From contig NZ_CP141832.1 in the NCBI RefSeq assembly GCF_043633585.1, positions 310,001-374,000 on the forward strand: a DNA stretch of 64,000 nt, in the 5' to 3' direction. Every line of letters starts with the position of its first letter. Position 1 is the first letter of the stretch. The position numbers and the translations under genes were made by a program. Of this stretch, positions 1-8,341 are shown one piece after another. The notes under the pieces are model-generated. The model saw only the letters and a program-made list of their open reading frames with translations. It was not told the DNA's origin and made no database searches. The DNA is from Lacrimispora sinapis (GTDB taxonomy: Bacteria > Bacillota > Clostridia > Lachnospirales > Lachnospiraceae).

Positions 1-328
1 TTGCCAGATCTCCTGGCATTGAATCCAAGTCTTCGTCGGTTGATGGTGAAAATTTAGCAAACCTTGTATCTAATTCTTCCGGATCGTCGATCTTCGTAAT
101 GACTAACATCACACTTTCGTTGGATAACGGAATTGCTTCTACCATGAGAGGAATGTCTTCTGCTTCAAATCCCACTTCGTTAGAGGCTTTCTGAATCATC
201 TCGCGGAACAGGTTGCGGGCTTTTTCACTGCCGTAAGCAAGCTCGCCTAAATTAAGGTTTCTGACACTTAAATCAAAGCTGGTAAGCGTACAACGGATCT
301 GATTTTCATTGATACGTTCTATCTTCAT
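1..328 (-). CDS. mecA: MecA-family adaptor protein, N-terminal part (gene runs off the window)
   Basis: The visible 109 residues start MKIERINENQIRCTLTSFDL and continue with SVRNLNLGELAYGSEKARNL, the characteristic MecA N-terminal domain. In Firmicutes MecA is a cytosolic adaptor that presents substrates such as ComK to the ClpC/ClpP protease through this N-terminal domain, while the C-terminal domain binds ClpC. The ATG at 326-328 (read on the minus strand) has an AGGAAGTGATCCT leader, a good ribosome-binding site. A run of Asp, Glu and Ser (about residues 84-105) is the usual acidic linker. The C-terminal domain lies outside the window, so function is inferred from the N-terminal half only. 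Confidence 0.88.
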   Translation of the reverse strand, partial: MKIERINENQIRCTLTSFDLSVRNLNLGELAYGSEKARNLFREMIQKASNEVGFEAEDIPLMVEAIPLSNESVMLVITKIDDPEELDTRFAKFSPSTDEDLDSMPGDLA

Positions 329-460
329 AGGATCACTTCCTGTTCTTTTAAAAATGGTGAATAATATTACATACTTCCTCAACATAACTATACTATATAA
401 TATAGTGAAAAAGCAATTACTATGTGAAAAAGTTTATATAAATTTAAGGTTTATATGCAA

Positions 461-510
461 AAAACCGGGTATCCTATGTAATTCGTGGGAATTTCCGGTT
501 TTATTTTTGC
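461..510. terminator. Possible bidirectional terminator hairpin in the mecA-kinase gap
   Basis: AAAACCGG (461-468) pairs with CCGGTTTT (495-502) across a 26-base loop, and the flanks (GCAAAA before, ATTTTTGC after) extend the symmetry. The long loop makes this a weak terminator candidate. No intact gene obviously ends here, so it may belong to a decayed gene. Confidence 0.3.
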
Positions 511-577
511 TTTGTAACCAATATAATATTATTTTCTGTAATTTCCGTGCAGCTTTCCTGTCTATGAGCATGGAATC

Positions 578-730
578 ATGGTTGGTACGGATTTCATAAA
601 TACAGATGAACTTAACTCCGATTGCCTTGCATATGGTGACCATTTGATATCTGAACTATTCAGGATAGAAAAGGAAACGTCTTTTGTCTGGATTGATTCC
701 GTAAAATGGTTTTTGATGAAACCTCCATAA
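578..730 (+). other. Unrecognised 50-codon open frame, possible gene remnant
   Basis: The only notable content of the 510-base gap between mecA and the kinase gene besides the hairpin. Reading from ATG 578 gives MVGTDFINTDELNSDCLAYG and then HLISELFRIEKETSFVWIDS, ending at TAA 728. Its composition is much more protein-like than the other frames here (few Cys/Pro/Arg runs, a plausible helix). The frame is open upstream only to a TAA near 539. I see no ribosome-binding site before the ATG, so a decayed gene or a fragment of a longer one is as likely as a real small protein. I do not recognise a family. Confidence 0.25.
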
Positions 731-838
731 TGTTGTTATATCCGGTTCTCCCATAAAAAATAAATAAAACAGTTGATAAAACAGAAAGAATGGATTAGAA
801 TGTATTTCAAGAGATGATATTGGACAGGCAAAAAGGAG

Positions 839-2302
839 GTGGCTTTAATCAGCGCCGTTCTGTTTGGTAAATATCAGATATGCGGCATCTTGGGAACCGG
901 TCGGGCAGGTACAGTCTTTCTGGCGGTTCATCTTGAGCTTGAGGAATACCGTGCGATCAAGCGGGTACCCAAAAGCTTTCTTAATTACCATCGTTTCAGA
1001 AAGGAAGCACTTGTTCTAAAGGAGCTTCGCTATCCCGGAATTCCCATTGTTTATGACGTAGAAGAAGACGAAATTTATAGTTATTTAATCGAAGAGTATC
1101 TGGAAGGAGAATCTTTATTTGACCTTGTAAAAAGACAGGGCCACTTGTCTAAAGAACTGACCATATTGTATGGAATTCAGTTGACAAACATCATTCATTA
1201 CCTGCATTCTGCAGGATCAAATCCCATATTACATTTGGATTTACAGCCCAAGAACCTGTTACTGTGTCACGATACCGTAAAGCTTATCGACTTTGGCCTT
1301 GCTGCGTCCTTGGATGAGGCAAATATACCTGGAGAACGGTATGGAACCGTTGGCTGTGCGGCACCGGAGCAGTATAGAAAAGACGGAATCCTTGATGAGA
1401 GAACAGACATCTATGCCATTGGTGCGATCCTCCATTATTTATATACAGGAACATTTCCCAGTCTGCCTTACAAGCCGGACCGGTTTATGGATACCGGTCT
1501 GTCCTCGGTCATCAAAGGGTGTATCAAAGAAGAAAAAGAAGAACGTTATTCATCGGCACAGGAGCTGGGGGAAAGGCTGATACAGCTTCATACGATGGGA
1601 ACGGCTGCAAAAGACCGTCTGCAATCATCATCTCTTACCATCGCTCTGTTCGGGAGCAAATCAGGGGCCGGAACGACTCATATTGCCGTCGGCCTGTCCG
1701 TCTATCTTAGAAATCAAGGATATCCCAACTTATTTGAAGAAAAACATGATTCCGGCATGGGAGCCGGGCTTTCAGACTATGCAGGTGTGAAGCGGGACCA
1801 ATACGGCCTTTTGCGCTACCGCAGTTTTGTTTGGAAACCTTTTTACGGCCAGGGAGTGAAGTTAAAAGATCCTCCTGTTACAGTAAGAATCAAGGATTAC
1901 GGAAACCACGGGGAGAGGGCCTTTTCGGAGAAATCTGATGTAGTGCTCCTGGTGTGTGACGGAAGTCCCTGGAGCAGAATTCAATCGGAACAGGCTGCAA
2001 GTAAGGCCGTTTGCAAAGGTGTGCCTTATGGAATTGTCTATAACCATGCAGTTTTGGGGGACAAGATTCATTTGCCGGAAGGAGTACTTGCTTCCCGATG
2101 CTTCCGGGCACCTTATTATCCGGACCCATTTACCTTGAATAAAGAGTCAGAGATGTTTTACAAAGCACTGACAGCCATGATCCTGGAAGAGAAAAAAGTG
2201 ATAATACCAGGAATTGAGAAATTTATGGATGGGTTCAAAAATCTGGTGTCTCGGTTTTTAAAGGAGAAATGGAAGCCTTTTAGAAAGGATACAATTTCAT
2301 GA
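839..2302 (+). CDS. Soluble Ser/Thr protein kinase fused to a degenerate MinD/ParA-like P-loop domain
   Basis: Residues about 12-255 form a Hanks-type kinase: Gly-rich loop GTGRAG (19-24), ATP lysine K41, helix-C Glu E56, catalytic loop HLDLQPKN (D134, N139), DFG 151-153 and APE 175-177. In the catalytic loop, Arg of HRD is Leu and the usual Lys is Gln136. No transmembrane helix and no PASTA repeats, so it is not a PrkC/PknB-type receptor. After residue about 265 comes a second domain with IALFGSKSGAGTTHIAV, which resembles the deviant Walker A of MinD/ParA proteins but has Thr where the catalytic Lys should be. The next gene carries the same kind of domain and overlaps this one by four bases (ATGA), so they form one operon. 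The start is uncertain: the in-frame GTG at 839 overlaps the AGGAGG (834-839) itself, and no ATG, GTG or TTG lies at the expected distance. Substrates are unknown. Confidence 0.85.
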   Translation: MALISAVLFGKYQICGILGTGRAGTVFLAVHLELEEYRAIKRVPKSFLNYHRFRKEALVLKELRYPGIPIVYDVEEDEIYSYLIEEYLEGESLFDLVKRQGHLSKELTILYGIQLTNIIHYLHSAGSNPILHLDLQPKNLLLCHDTVKLIDFGLAASLDEANIPGERYGTVGCAAPEQYRKDGILDERTDIYAIGAILHYLYTGTFPSLPYKPDRFMDTGLSSVIKGCIKEEKEERYSSAQELGERLIQLHTMGTAAKDRLQSSSLTIALFGSKSGAGTTHIAVGLSVYLRNQGYPNLFEEKHDSGMGAGLSDYAGVKRDQYGLLRYRSFVWKPFYGQGVKLKDPPVTVRIKDYGNHGERAFSEKSDVVLLVCDGSPWSRIQSEQAASKAVCKGVPYGIVYNHAVLGDKIHLPEGVLASRCFRAPYYPDPFTLNKESEMFYKALTAMILEEKKVIIPGIEKFMDGFKNLVSRFLKEKWKPFRKDTIS

Positions 2303-2916
2303 TTGAAAAGAAAACATCAGTATGGCCCTTTAAAAGACGCTCCAAAAAGGCAAAGAACCAGGAAGTCATCGGCGTGATCGGAACAGGCAGATGCGTTGGA
2401 GTGACTCATTTTGCGGTCATGACAGCAGGATATTTAAGCGGAGTGCTGAGAAAGCGTTGTGCGGTCCTTGAGTGGAACAGCCATGGAGATTTCGCCGGTA
2501 TGAGAAAAGTCTGCACGGAGGAAAAGGGTAAGACCGGTGTTTTTCAGGTTTTGGAAGTGGATTATTATGAACAGGCGGGGATCAATACCCTTTTACTGTG
2601 TAAAAAGTCCCGGTGCCAGACGGTGATTGTGGATTACGGAACGGTAAGAGAAGGGAATCTGGAAGAATTTTTAAGATGTGACAGACAATTTTTGCTGGGA
2701 AGCCTAAGCGAGTGGCAGATGGAGGCATTTCTGGAGTTTGAAGGAAAAGAGAATAAGGCGGAAAAAAGCTGGGAGACCTTCGTTTCCTTTGGAAGCGAAG
2801 AAGCCAGAAAAAACATGGAAAAGAGGCTGAAACGACCTGTCCGGAGAATTCCGGTTTCAGTAGATGCCTTTGTTATCACAGGAGAAATGCTGAAGTTTTA
2901 CCAGAAGTTATTTTAA
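2299..2916 (+). CDS. Degenerate P-loop protein, paralogue of the kinase C-terminal domain
   Basis: A 205-residue cytosolic protein whose region 22-50 reads VIGVIGTGRCVGVTHFAV, aligning with IALFGSKSGAGTTHIAV of the upstream kinase. Both share the G-x-TH-[IF]AV pattern and lack the catalytic Walker A lysine. A later VIVDYG segment (about residue 110) matches VRIKDYG in the kinase tail and sits where MinD/ParA proteins have their Walker B/switch Asp. The fold is therefore probably SIMIBI-type P-loop, with nucleotide hydrolysis doubtful. Related degenerate P-loop proteins (TadZ/CpaE-like) act as localisation factors in pilus systems; that is only an analogy, since no pilus genes are present here. 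ATG overlaps the kinase stop codon, which suggests translational coupling and a stable pairing of the two products. Confidence 0.7.
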   Translation: MIEKKTSVWPFKRRSKKAKNQEVIGVIGTGRCVGVTHFAVMTAGYLSGVLRKRCAVLEWNSHGDFAGMRKVCTEEKGKTGVFQVLEVDYYEQAGINTLLLCKKSRCQTVIVDYGTVREGNLEEFLRCDRQFLLGSLSEWQMEAFLEFEGKENKAEKSWETFVSFGSEEARKNMEKRLKRPVRRIPVSVDAFVITGEMLKFYQKLF

Positions 2917-3003
2917 GGCTGGGGAGAGAAGGATGTCACGAATTTGTCCTTGTGGTCCTCTCTCCGGTCATCCTACAAAAGAAAAGATACAGGGGAGATA
3001 CGG

Positions 3004-3249
3004 ATGAAAAAAGAAGATGCCAGAGAACGGGAGGAGAGTATAAAAAGAAACCAATATCTGGAAGGGCTAAAAAAATACCGGGAACAGGGAATTACCATTT
3101 TGATTGATGGAGAGGAACTGCCGGAGGAAGACTGGAGTAAGATTTTTGAGGTAAGGGAGGATGATTGTTTTTATATGGCCGATTATATTCCGGATGAAAA
3201 GACCGGAAAACTGCAGGAAATAAGATTTGATAAGATTTATAACCGTTAG
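3004..3249 (+). CDS. Small acidic hypothetical protein, third gene of the kinase operon
   Basis: 81 residues starting MKKEDAREREESIKRNQYLE. ATG 3004 is chosen over the longer frame from 2944 because AGGGGAGA stands just before it. The N-terminal third is a charged helix; the rest (ITILIDGEELPEEDWSKIFE and beyond) looks like a small alpha/beta module. No signal peptide or membrane segment. It follows the P-loop gene by 87 bases in the same direction. I do not recognise the family; it could be a regulator or partner of the kinase/P-loop pair. Confidence 0.6.
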   Translation: MKKEDAREREESIKRNQYLEGLKKYREQGITILIDGEELPEEDWSKIFEVREDDCFYMADYIPDEKTGKLQEIRFDKIYNR

Positions 3250-3380
3250 TTTTTTCTGCAGGCTAAGGGATGTGGGTTCGGATGCCATCTTCAGCCTGGA
3301 ACTGGCCTAAATACCACATCAGGGTGGGATCAGGGGATTTTTAACGTAATGAAAATGTAAATATCATAAATGAGGAAGTA

Positions 3381-3389
3381 TGATATAAT
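3381..3389 (+). promoter_or_regulatory. Extended -10 promoter before the GH18 gene
   Basis: TGATATAAT is an extended -10 (TG-N-TATAAT) with no convincing -35. It lies 60 bases before the GH18 start, giving a short leader that contains the AGGAGG ribosome-binding site. Confidence 0.4.
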
Positions 3390-3448
3390 CTAAAAGATAA
3401 TCTACTACAAAGATAAAATGATACGATCCAATAGCAGGAGGAAAGCAG

Positions 3449-5110
3449 ATGAATAGGAAAGCTGTGCCGGTTCTCGTGGCGCTGGGATTGATTTTGGCGG
3501 TAATTGCCGGATTTTTCGGAGTCCGGTTCCTGGAACGGTATATTCCCACGAATGAGCAGGCAGATAGGACACAACTGCTTGGTGTAAAAGAGAATGAAGT
3601 AGCCCTTTATTTAAATGAGGAATTACAGGAAGCAAAAGGAATTTTCATGGAAGGGCAGACGTATCTTCCTATTGATTGGGTAAATAGTAACTTGAATGAA
3701 CGTTTTTACTGGGACAGAATGGAAAAACTTCTGGTATATGCTCTGCCGGATTCCATTGTATATGCAGATCATACCACCAAAGGTACCACCGGGAAACCTC
3801 TCATATGGGTGAATGGAGACGGAGTCTATTTATCTGTGGGACTGGTGGCCAATTATACCGATATCCGCGTGGCAGCATATGACGGCGCCAGAAATAAGCG
3901 GATGTTTATAAATAATAAGTGGGACCCCGTAACTGTGGCGACGGTCAAAAAAAACGGCAATGTACGGGTAAAAGGAGGCGTGAAAAGCCCCATCGTGACA
4001 TGGATTTCAAAAGGAAATAAGGTCACGGTTTTAGAATCCATGGGACGGTGGGATAAGGTCCGGACAGAAGACGGCTTTGTGGGTTATGTAAAGCACCGCC
4101 GTCTCGGTAAGTTTAGTGACGAGACTCCTGTCAGTACCTTTAAAGCACCTGTTTATAAAAATATTTCGATGGATGAGCCGGTAAGCCTTGCCTGGCATCA
4201 GATGACGACTCCTGCGGGCAATGCCTCCTTTGACCGCGTGACCGCAAGTATGAAAGGGGTCAATGTCATCTCCCCCACCTGGTATGAACTGACGGATAAT
4301 GAAGGGAATTACCGTTCCCTGGCTGATGCAGAATATGTGAAAAAGGCTCATAACAAGGGGCTGAAGGTGTGGGCTCTGATTAGTAATTTCAGCAAGGATG
4401 TAAACACGGAGATTCTTTTAGCAAAGACCTCCACCAGACGAAGACTCATTGAGTCCCTGATGGCAGAAACAGAAAAATACGGATTTGACGGAATCAATCT
4501 GGACTTTGAAGGAATCAAAGAAGAGGCAGGAGTTCCCTACATACAGTTTATCCGGGAGCTGTCCATTTTCTGCAGAGAGAAGGGGATCGTTCTGTCTGTA
4601 GATAACTATGTCCCGGTGCCCGGCAATGAGTTTTATAACCGGAAAGAGCAGGGAATTGTAGCTGATTATGTGATTGTCATGGGATATGATGAACACTATG
4701 CCGGAGGGGATGCCGGTTCTGTGGCCTCCCTTAGCTATGTAGAGAACGGAATCAAAGACACGCTTTTAGAGGTGCCAAAAGAAAAGATCATACAGGCCCT
4801 CCCCTTTTATACCAGAGTGTGGACCGTGGACAGCGGGAATAAGACCTCATCCTCTTCTTTGGGAATAGCAAAAGCCAAAGAATGGGTCAGTGAAAACAAG
4901 GTGAAGCTTCAATGGCTTAATGAGTCAGGCCAGTATTACGGAGAATTGCAGACAAAGGAAGGTATTAAAAAGATCTGGATGGAGGAAGAACGCTCCATCG
5001 GGCTTAAGATGGATTTGATCCGGCGGTATGATCTGGCCGGAGTGGCCTTCTGGAAGCTGGGGTTTGAACCGGCAGATCTCTGGGACGTGGTCCAGCTGGA
5101 AAAGAAATAA
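3449..5110 (+). CDS. Membrane-anchored SH3/GH18 (chitinase-like) glycosidase
   Basis: 553 residues. An N-terminal hydrophobic segment (about 7-27) is an uncleaved anchor or signal. Residues about 45-150 resemble the copper-amine-oxidase-N-like beta domain found on many clostridial wall proteins, about 165-225 form a bacterial SH3 domain (NGNVRVKGG...WDKVRTEDGFVGYVK), and about 245-550 are a GH18 barrel. The GH18 catalytic signature is FDGINLDFEG, with the expected acid E354 and D352 and D347. Family members cleave beta-1,4 GlcNAc-containing polymers; the SH3 domain suggests peptidoglycan, possibly in spore or wall remodelling. Start ATG 3449 follows AGGAGG with good spacing. The downstream neighbour is a cell-wall amidase, which fits a wall-related role. 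Confidence 0.88.
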   Translation: MNRKAVPVLVALGLILAVIAGFFGVRFLERYIPTNEQADRTQLLGVKENEVALYLNEELQEAKGIFMEGQTYLPIDWVNSNLNERFYWDRMEKLLVYALPDSIVYADHTTKGTTGKPLIWVNGDGVYLSVGLVANYTDIRVAAYDGARNKRMFINNKWDPVTVATVKKNGNVRVKGGVKSPIVTWISKGNKVTVLESMGRWDKVRTEDGFVGYVKHRRLGKFSDETPVSTFKAPVYKNISMDEPVSLAWHQMTTPAGNASFDRVTASMKGVNVISPTWYELTDNEGNYRSLADAEYVKKAHNKGLKVWALISNFSKDVNTEILLAKTSTRRRLIESLMAETEKYGFDGINLDFEGIKEEAGVPYIQFIRELSIFCREKGIVLSVDNYVPVPGNEFYNRKEQGIVADYVIVMGYDEHYAGGDAGSVASLSYVENGIKDTLLEVPKEKIIQALPFYTRVWTVDSGNKTSSSSLGIAKAKEWVSENKVKLQWLNESGQYYGELQTKEGIKKIWMEEERSIGLKMDLIRRYDLAGVAFWKLGFEPADLWDVVQLEKK

Positions 5111-5229
5111 CCGGCAGCCGATGACAGCCGATGAAACAAAGGACTAGAACGGATCGGATGCAGAATGATGGGAAAGTCGTCTCAAATAGTTCTTTTTTAT
5201 TTCACTGAAAGATATAATTCATTAAGAAT

Positions 5230-5943
5230 ATGTGTCAGGTAGAGAATGTGAAATTAAAAAAATGGGAACCGTTGATGGCGGTGATTTTGCTGGTACTGGT
5301 ATATGTGATCTCAAGCCATGCGGGGAAAATGACGGCAGGAGTCAGTGTAAAGGCTGGAAAAGAAAAGCCCGTCGTCGTGATTGATGCCGGGCATGGCGGA
5401 AATGATCCGGGAAAGATCGGGGTCGATGGAACTCTGGAAAAGGACATCAATTTACAGATCGCGAACCGGCTGAAAAAATATCTGGAAGCCTCTGATGTGG
5501 AAGTGGTGCTGACAAGAAAAAATGATAATGGACTTTATACCGAAAGAGACAACCGGAAAAAGATGGCAGATATGACAAAACGGTGTGACATCATCAATGA
5601 AGCCAATCCGGCGCTTACGGTCAGCATTCATCAGAACAGCTATCATCAGGAGGCGATTTCCGGGGGACAGGTATTTTATTATAAAAAGTCGGAACAGGGA
5701 AAGCGGCTGGCTGAGATTTTACAGGACCGGTTTGATTATGTGCTGGGAGAAAAAAATACCAGACTGCCCAAGCCCAACGACAATTATTATCTGCTCCTTC
5801 ATGTAAAATCTCCTATCGTAATTGTAGAATGCGGTTTTTTGACCAACTGGAAGGAAGCGGCTTTATTAAAGTCTGAAGACTATCAGGATCGGGTGGCATG
5901 GACCATACATATGGGGATCATGGAATATTTAAACGGGAAATAA
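5230..5943 (+). CDS. cwlD: N-acetylmuramoyl-L-alanine amidase, CwlD-like
   Basis: 237 residues, the same length as Bacillus CwlD. A membrane segment (about 15-29) precedes an Amidase_3 domain with zinc ligands H55 in VIDAGHGG, E70 in LEKDIN, a His in SIHQN (about 134) and the catalytic Glu in IVECGFL (about 201). CwlD removes stem peptides from muramic acid in the spore cortex, the first step to muramic-delta-lactam. The sequence pattern, length and lone anchor favour CwlD over a vegetative amidase, but no flanking sporulation gene confirms it. ATG 5230 has no good ribosome-binding site; the in-frame GTG at 5248 is an alternative start. A strong hairpin follows the stop. Confidence 0.75.
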   Translation: MCQVENVKLKKWEPLMAVILLVLVYVISSHAGKMTAGVSVKAGKEKPVVVIDAGHGGNDPGKIGVDGTLEKDINLQIANRLKKYLEASDVEVVLTRKNDNGLYTERDNRKKMADMTKRCDIINEANPALTVSIHQNSYHQEAISGGQVFYYKKSEQGKRLAEILQDRFDYVLGEKNTRLPKPNDNYYLLLHVKSPIVIVECGFLTNWKEAALLKSEDYQDRVAWTIHMGIMEYLNGK

Positions 5944-5972
5944 TCGTTTAATACGGTGTTTCTCATTCAGGC

Positions 5973-6039
5973 AAAAAAGAGGCAGAGGAGAAACGGCATC
6001 CCATACAGGATTAGCGGGTGCCGTTCCTCCTCTGCCTCT
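5973..6039. terminator. Long inverted repeat between convergent genes
   Basis: Arms 5978-6002 and 6016-6039 are nearly perfectly complementary (about 22 pairs with a 13-base loop). On the minus strand the hairpin is followed by six T residues (5973-5978), so it is a strong terminator for asnA; on the plus strand the T-run is weaker but it should also stop the amidase transcript. Confidence 0.8.
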
Positions 6040-6082
6040 GGTCCTTGTTTCTCAGTGAACAGGGATTGGTTTCTTCTGTAAG

Positions 6083-7090
6083 CTACAGAAGAAAGATCTT
6101 GTTTTTTCTGCAAATCTCACGCATTTCATCGGGCCAGATGCTGGCTTGTACTTCCCCCACATGGGCGCGGTCCAGGAGCAGCATACAAAGACGTGATTGC
6201 CCGATTCCGCCTCCGATGGTGCAGGGAAGTTCTCCGTTTAAAAGCATTTTGTGGTAAGGAAGCTGGCTGCGGTCTTCGCATCCGGCTTTTTTCAACTGTT
6301 CTGCCAGAGAGGTTTCATCCACGCGGATGCCCATGCTGGATATCTCCAGGGCACAATTTAAATGTTCAAACCAAAACAGGATATCCCCGTTTAACTGCCA
6401 GTCATCGTAATCAGGAGCTCTTCCGTCATGAGGCTTTCCGCCCTTTAACTGATCCCCGATCTTCATAAGGAAGACACAGCCGAACTCTTTGGTGATCAAA
6501 TTTTCCCGTTCCTTCGGTGTATGATGGGGATAGCGGTCCTCCAGCTCCTGGGAGGTAATAAAGGTAATGTCCTCCGGGAGATGTTTTACCGCGTTGGGGT
6601 ATTTGTACCACACTTCATGCTCCATATGCTTGATGATTTTGAAGATGGTTCTTACGGTGTCCTTTAAGGTATCCAGATTGCGATCCTCTCTGGTGATTAC
6701 TTTTTCCCAATCCCACTGGTCCACGTAGCAGGAGTGGAGGTTGTCAAAGTCTTCATCTCTGCGGATGGCATTCATGTTTGTATAGAGTCCCTCGCCCGGC
6801 TGAAACCCATACTCATAAAGGGCCATGCGCTTCCATTTGGCCAGAGAGTGGACCACCTCCATGGTTTGCCCCGGAATTCCGGCAAGATCAAACTGGACCG
6901 GGCGTTCCACCCCGTTTAAGTTATCATTTAAGCCGCTGTTTTTGTCTACGAATAAAGGAGCGGATATCCTCTCCAGATTCATTTCCTTTCCAAGCTCCTT
7001 TTGAAAGGTATCTCTTATGTATTTGATGGCCTCCTGTGTTTCACGGACGGACAGCCTTGGGTCATAGTTTTCCGGTATAATCAGTTTCAA
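6083..7090 (-). CDS. asnA: Aspartate-ammonia ligase (asparagine synthetase A)
   Basis: 335 residues, the usual AsnA length. Makes asparagine from aspartate, ammonia and ATP in the cytosol. The fold is class-II aminoacyl-tRNA-synthetase-like; characteristic stretches are SAPLFVDKNSGLNDNLNG near the N-terminus, YVDQWDWEKVI, and the C-terminal motif-3-like GGGIGQSRLCMLLL. The start ATG is preceded on the minus strand by GGGGAGGAAAAAAA-like purine sequence. Monocistronic and transcribed toward the amidase gene, ending in the hairpin at 5978-6039. I saw no T-box leader in the short upstream gap. Confidence 0.95.
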   Translation of the reverse strand: MKLIIPENYDPRLSVRETQEAIKYIRDTFQKELGKEMNLERISAPLFVDKNSGLNDNLNGVERPVQFDLAGIPGQTMEVVHSLAKWKRMALYEYGFQPGEGLYTNMNAIRRDEDFDNLHSCYVDQWDWEKVITREDRNLDTLKDTVRTIFKIIKHMEHEVWYKYPNAVKHLPEDITFITSQELEDRYPHHTPKERENLITKEFGCVFLMKIGDQLKGGKPHDGRAPDYDDWQLNGDILFWFEHLNCALEISSMGIRVDETSLAEQLKKAGCEDRSQLPYHKMLLNGELPCTIGGGIGQSRLCMLLLDRAHVGEVQASIWPDEMREICRKNKIFLL

Positions 7091-7204
7091 TTTTTTTCCT
7101 CCCCAATAAAATCGTTTTTATCATGGTATCATTTTTAGAAAAAACCTGCAACTATTGTTTCCGCTTTTCACAAGGCCAAAGCCCCTTTGCGGCCAGCAAA
7201 AAAG

Positions 7205-7233
7205 TTGCATGGTGACTGGGCCTGTGATATGAT
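7205..7233 (+). promoter_or_regulatory. Sigma-A promoter of the Sua5 operon
   Basis: TTGCAT (7205-7210), 17-base spacer, TATGAT (7228-7233). Transcription would start near 7240, which rules out the longer open frame beginning at 7187 and supports ATG 7262. Confidence 0.7.
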
Positions 7234-7261
7234 AAATGGAAGTGAAAAGGAGCAATGCTAT

Positions 7262-8341
7262 ATGGTAACAGAACGAATTTATATAGAAGATAAGGATCAT
7301 CCAAAGGAAGCACAATTAAAGAAGCCTGCGGAGATATTAAAAAACGGCGGCCTGGTGGCATTTCCCACGGAAACCGTATACGGACTGGGGGCCAATGCCC
7401 TGAATGAAGAGGCGGCTAAGAAAATATATGCAGCAAAGGGACGGCCATCAGACAATCCTTTGATCGCCCATATTGCAGATTTTAAGGACCTGCCAGATCT
7501 GGTTTTAGAAGTGCCGGAGGCTGGTAAAAAGCTGATGGAGGCTTTCTGGCCCGGACCTTTGACGCTGATTTTTCCAAAGAGCCGGCGGGTGCCTTACGGC
7601 ACTACAGGGGGACTGGATACGGTGGCAGTCCGGATGCCGGACCATCCGGTGGCCAATGCGCTCATACGCCTGGCCGGGGTGCCCATTGCCGCACCCAGTG
7701 CCAATACCTCAGGCAGACCCAGCCCCACCACCGCAGATCATGTGTGTCAGGATATGAATGGAAAGATTGAGATGATCGTAGACGGCGGAGCGGTGGGCAT
7801 CGGTGTGGAATCTACCATCATTGATGTGTCCGGTAACGAGCCGATGATATTAAGGCCCGGAGCCATCACACAGGAGATGGCATCTAAGGTTCTGGGACAG
7901 GAGATCCGTCTTGACCCTGCCATTACCTCCGGACCCATGAGCCAGGAGGTGAAACCGAAAGCACCGGGAATGAAGTATAAGCATTATGCTCCGAAAGCGG
8001 ATTTAACCCTGGTGGAAGGCGAACCGGAGGCTGTCATTGGGACCATCAACCGGTTAGTAAAAGAAAAATTATCCAAAGGGTTTCAGGTGGGAATCATCTG
8101 TACCGAGGAAACGAAAGAACACTATCATGACGGAATGATAAAAAGCATGGGATTCCGTGCAAAAGAGGAAACCATCGCTCATAACCTTTATGCGGTTTTA
8201 AGAGAATTTGATGATCTGAATGCGGATTTCATTTTTTCTGAAAGCTTTCAGGACACCCATTTGGGACAGGCCATTATGAACCGGCTGACCAAGGCAGCCG
8301 GTTATCACATCATACAGACAGAGAAGGAGAAAACGTTATGA
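7262..8341 (+). CDS. ywlC: Threonylcarbamoyl-AMP synthase (Sua5/YwlC type)
   Basis: 359 residues. Makes threonylcarbamoyl-AMP from threonine, bicarbonate and ATP for the t6A37 modification of ANN-decoding tRNAs. The YrdC domain spans about 20-205 (GGLVAFPTETVYGLGANA, KGRPSDNPL, SANTSGRPSPT) and the extra C-terminal Sua5 domain about 240-355, which distinguishes it from short TsaC. The start is ATG 7262, with AAAAGGAG nine bases upstream and a promoter between it and the longer in-frame start. The stop overlaps the dCMP deaminase ATG by four bases (ATGA), so the genes are translationally coupled. Confidence 0.92.
   Translation: MVTERIYIEDKDHPKEAQLKKPAEILKNGGLVAFPTETVYGLGANALNEEAAKKIYAAKGRPSDNPLIAHIADFKDLPDLVLEVPEAGKKLMEAFWPGPLTLIFPKSRRVPYGTTGGLDTVAVRMPDHPVANALIRLAGVPIAAPSANTSGRPSPTTADHVCQDMNGKIEMIVDGGAVGIGVESTIIDVSGNEPMILRPGAITQEMASKVLGQEIRLDPAITSGPMSQEVKPKAPGMKYKHYAPKADLTLVEGEPEAVIGTINRLVKEKLSKGFQVGIICTEETKEHYHDGMIKSMGFRAKEETIAHNLYAVLREFDDLNADFIFSESFQDTHLGQAIMNRLTKAAGYHIIQTEKEKTL

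Noticed and set aside
309..599. 96-codon open frame on the plus strand overlapping the mecA start region
   Set aside because: Cys/Phe/Asn-rich low-quality translation, no ribosome-binding site, and it overlaps the mecA 5' end on the other strand.
7091..7204. T-box or other riboswitch before asnA
   Set aside because: The upstream gap is too short and shows no T-box sequence or terminator/antiterminator pair.
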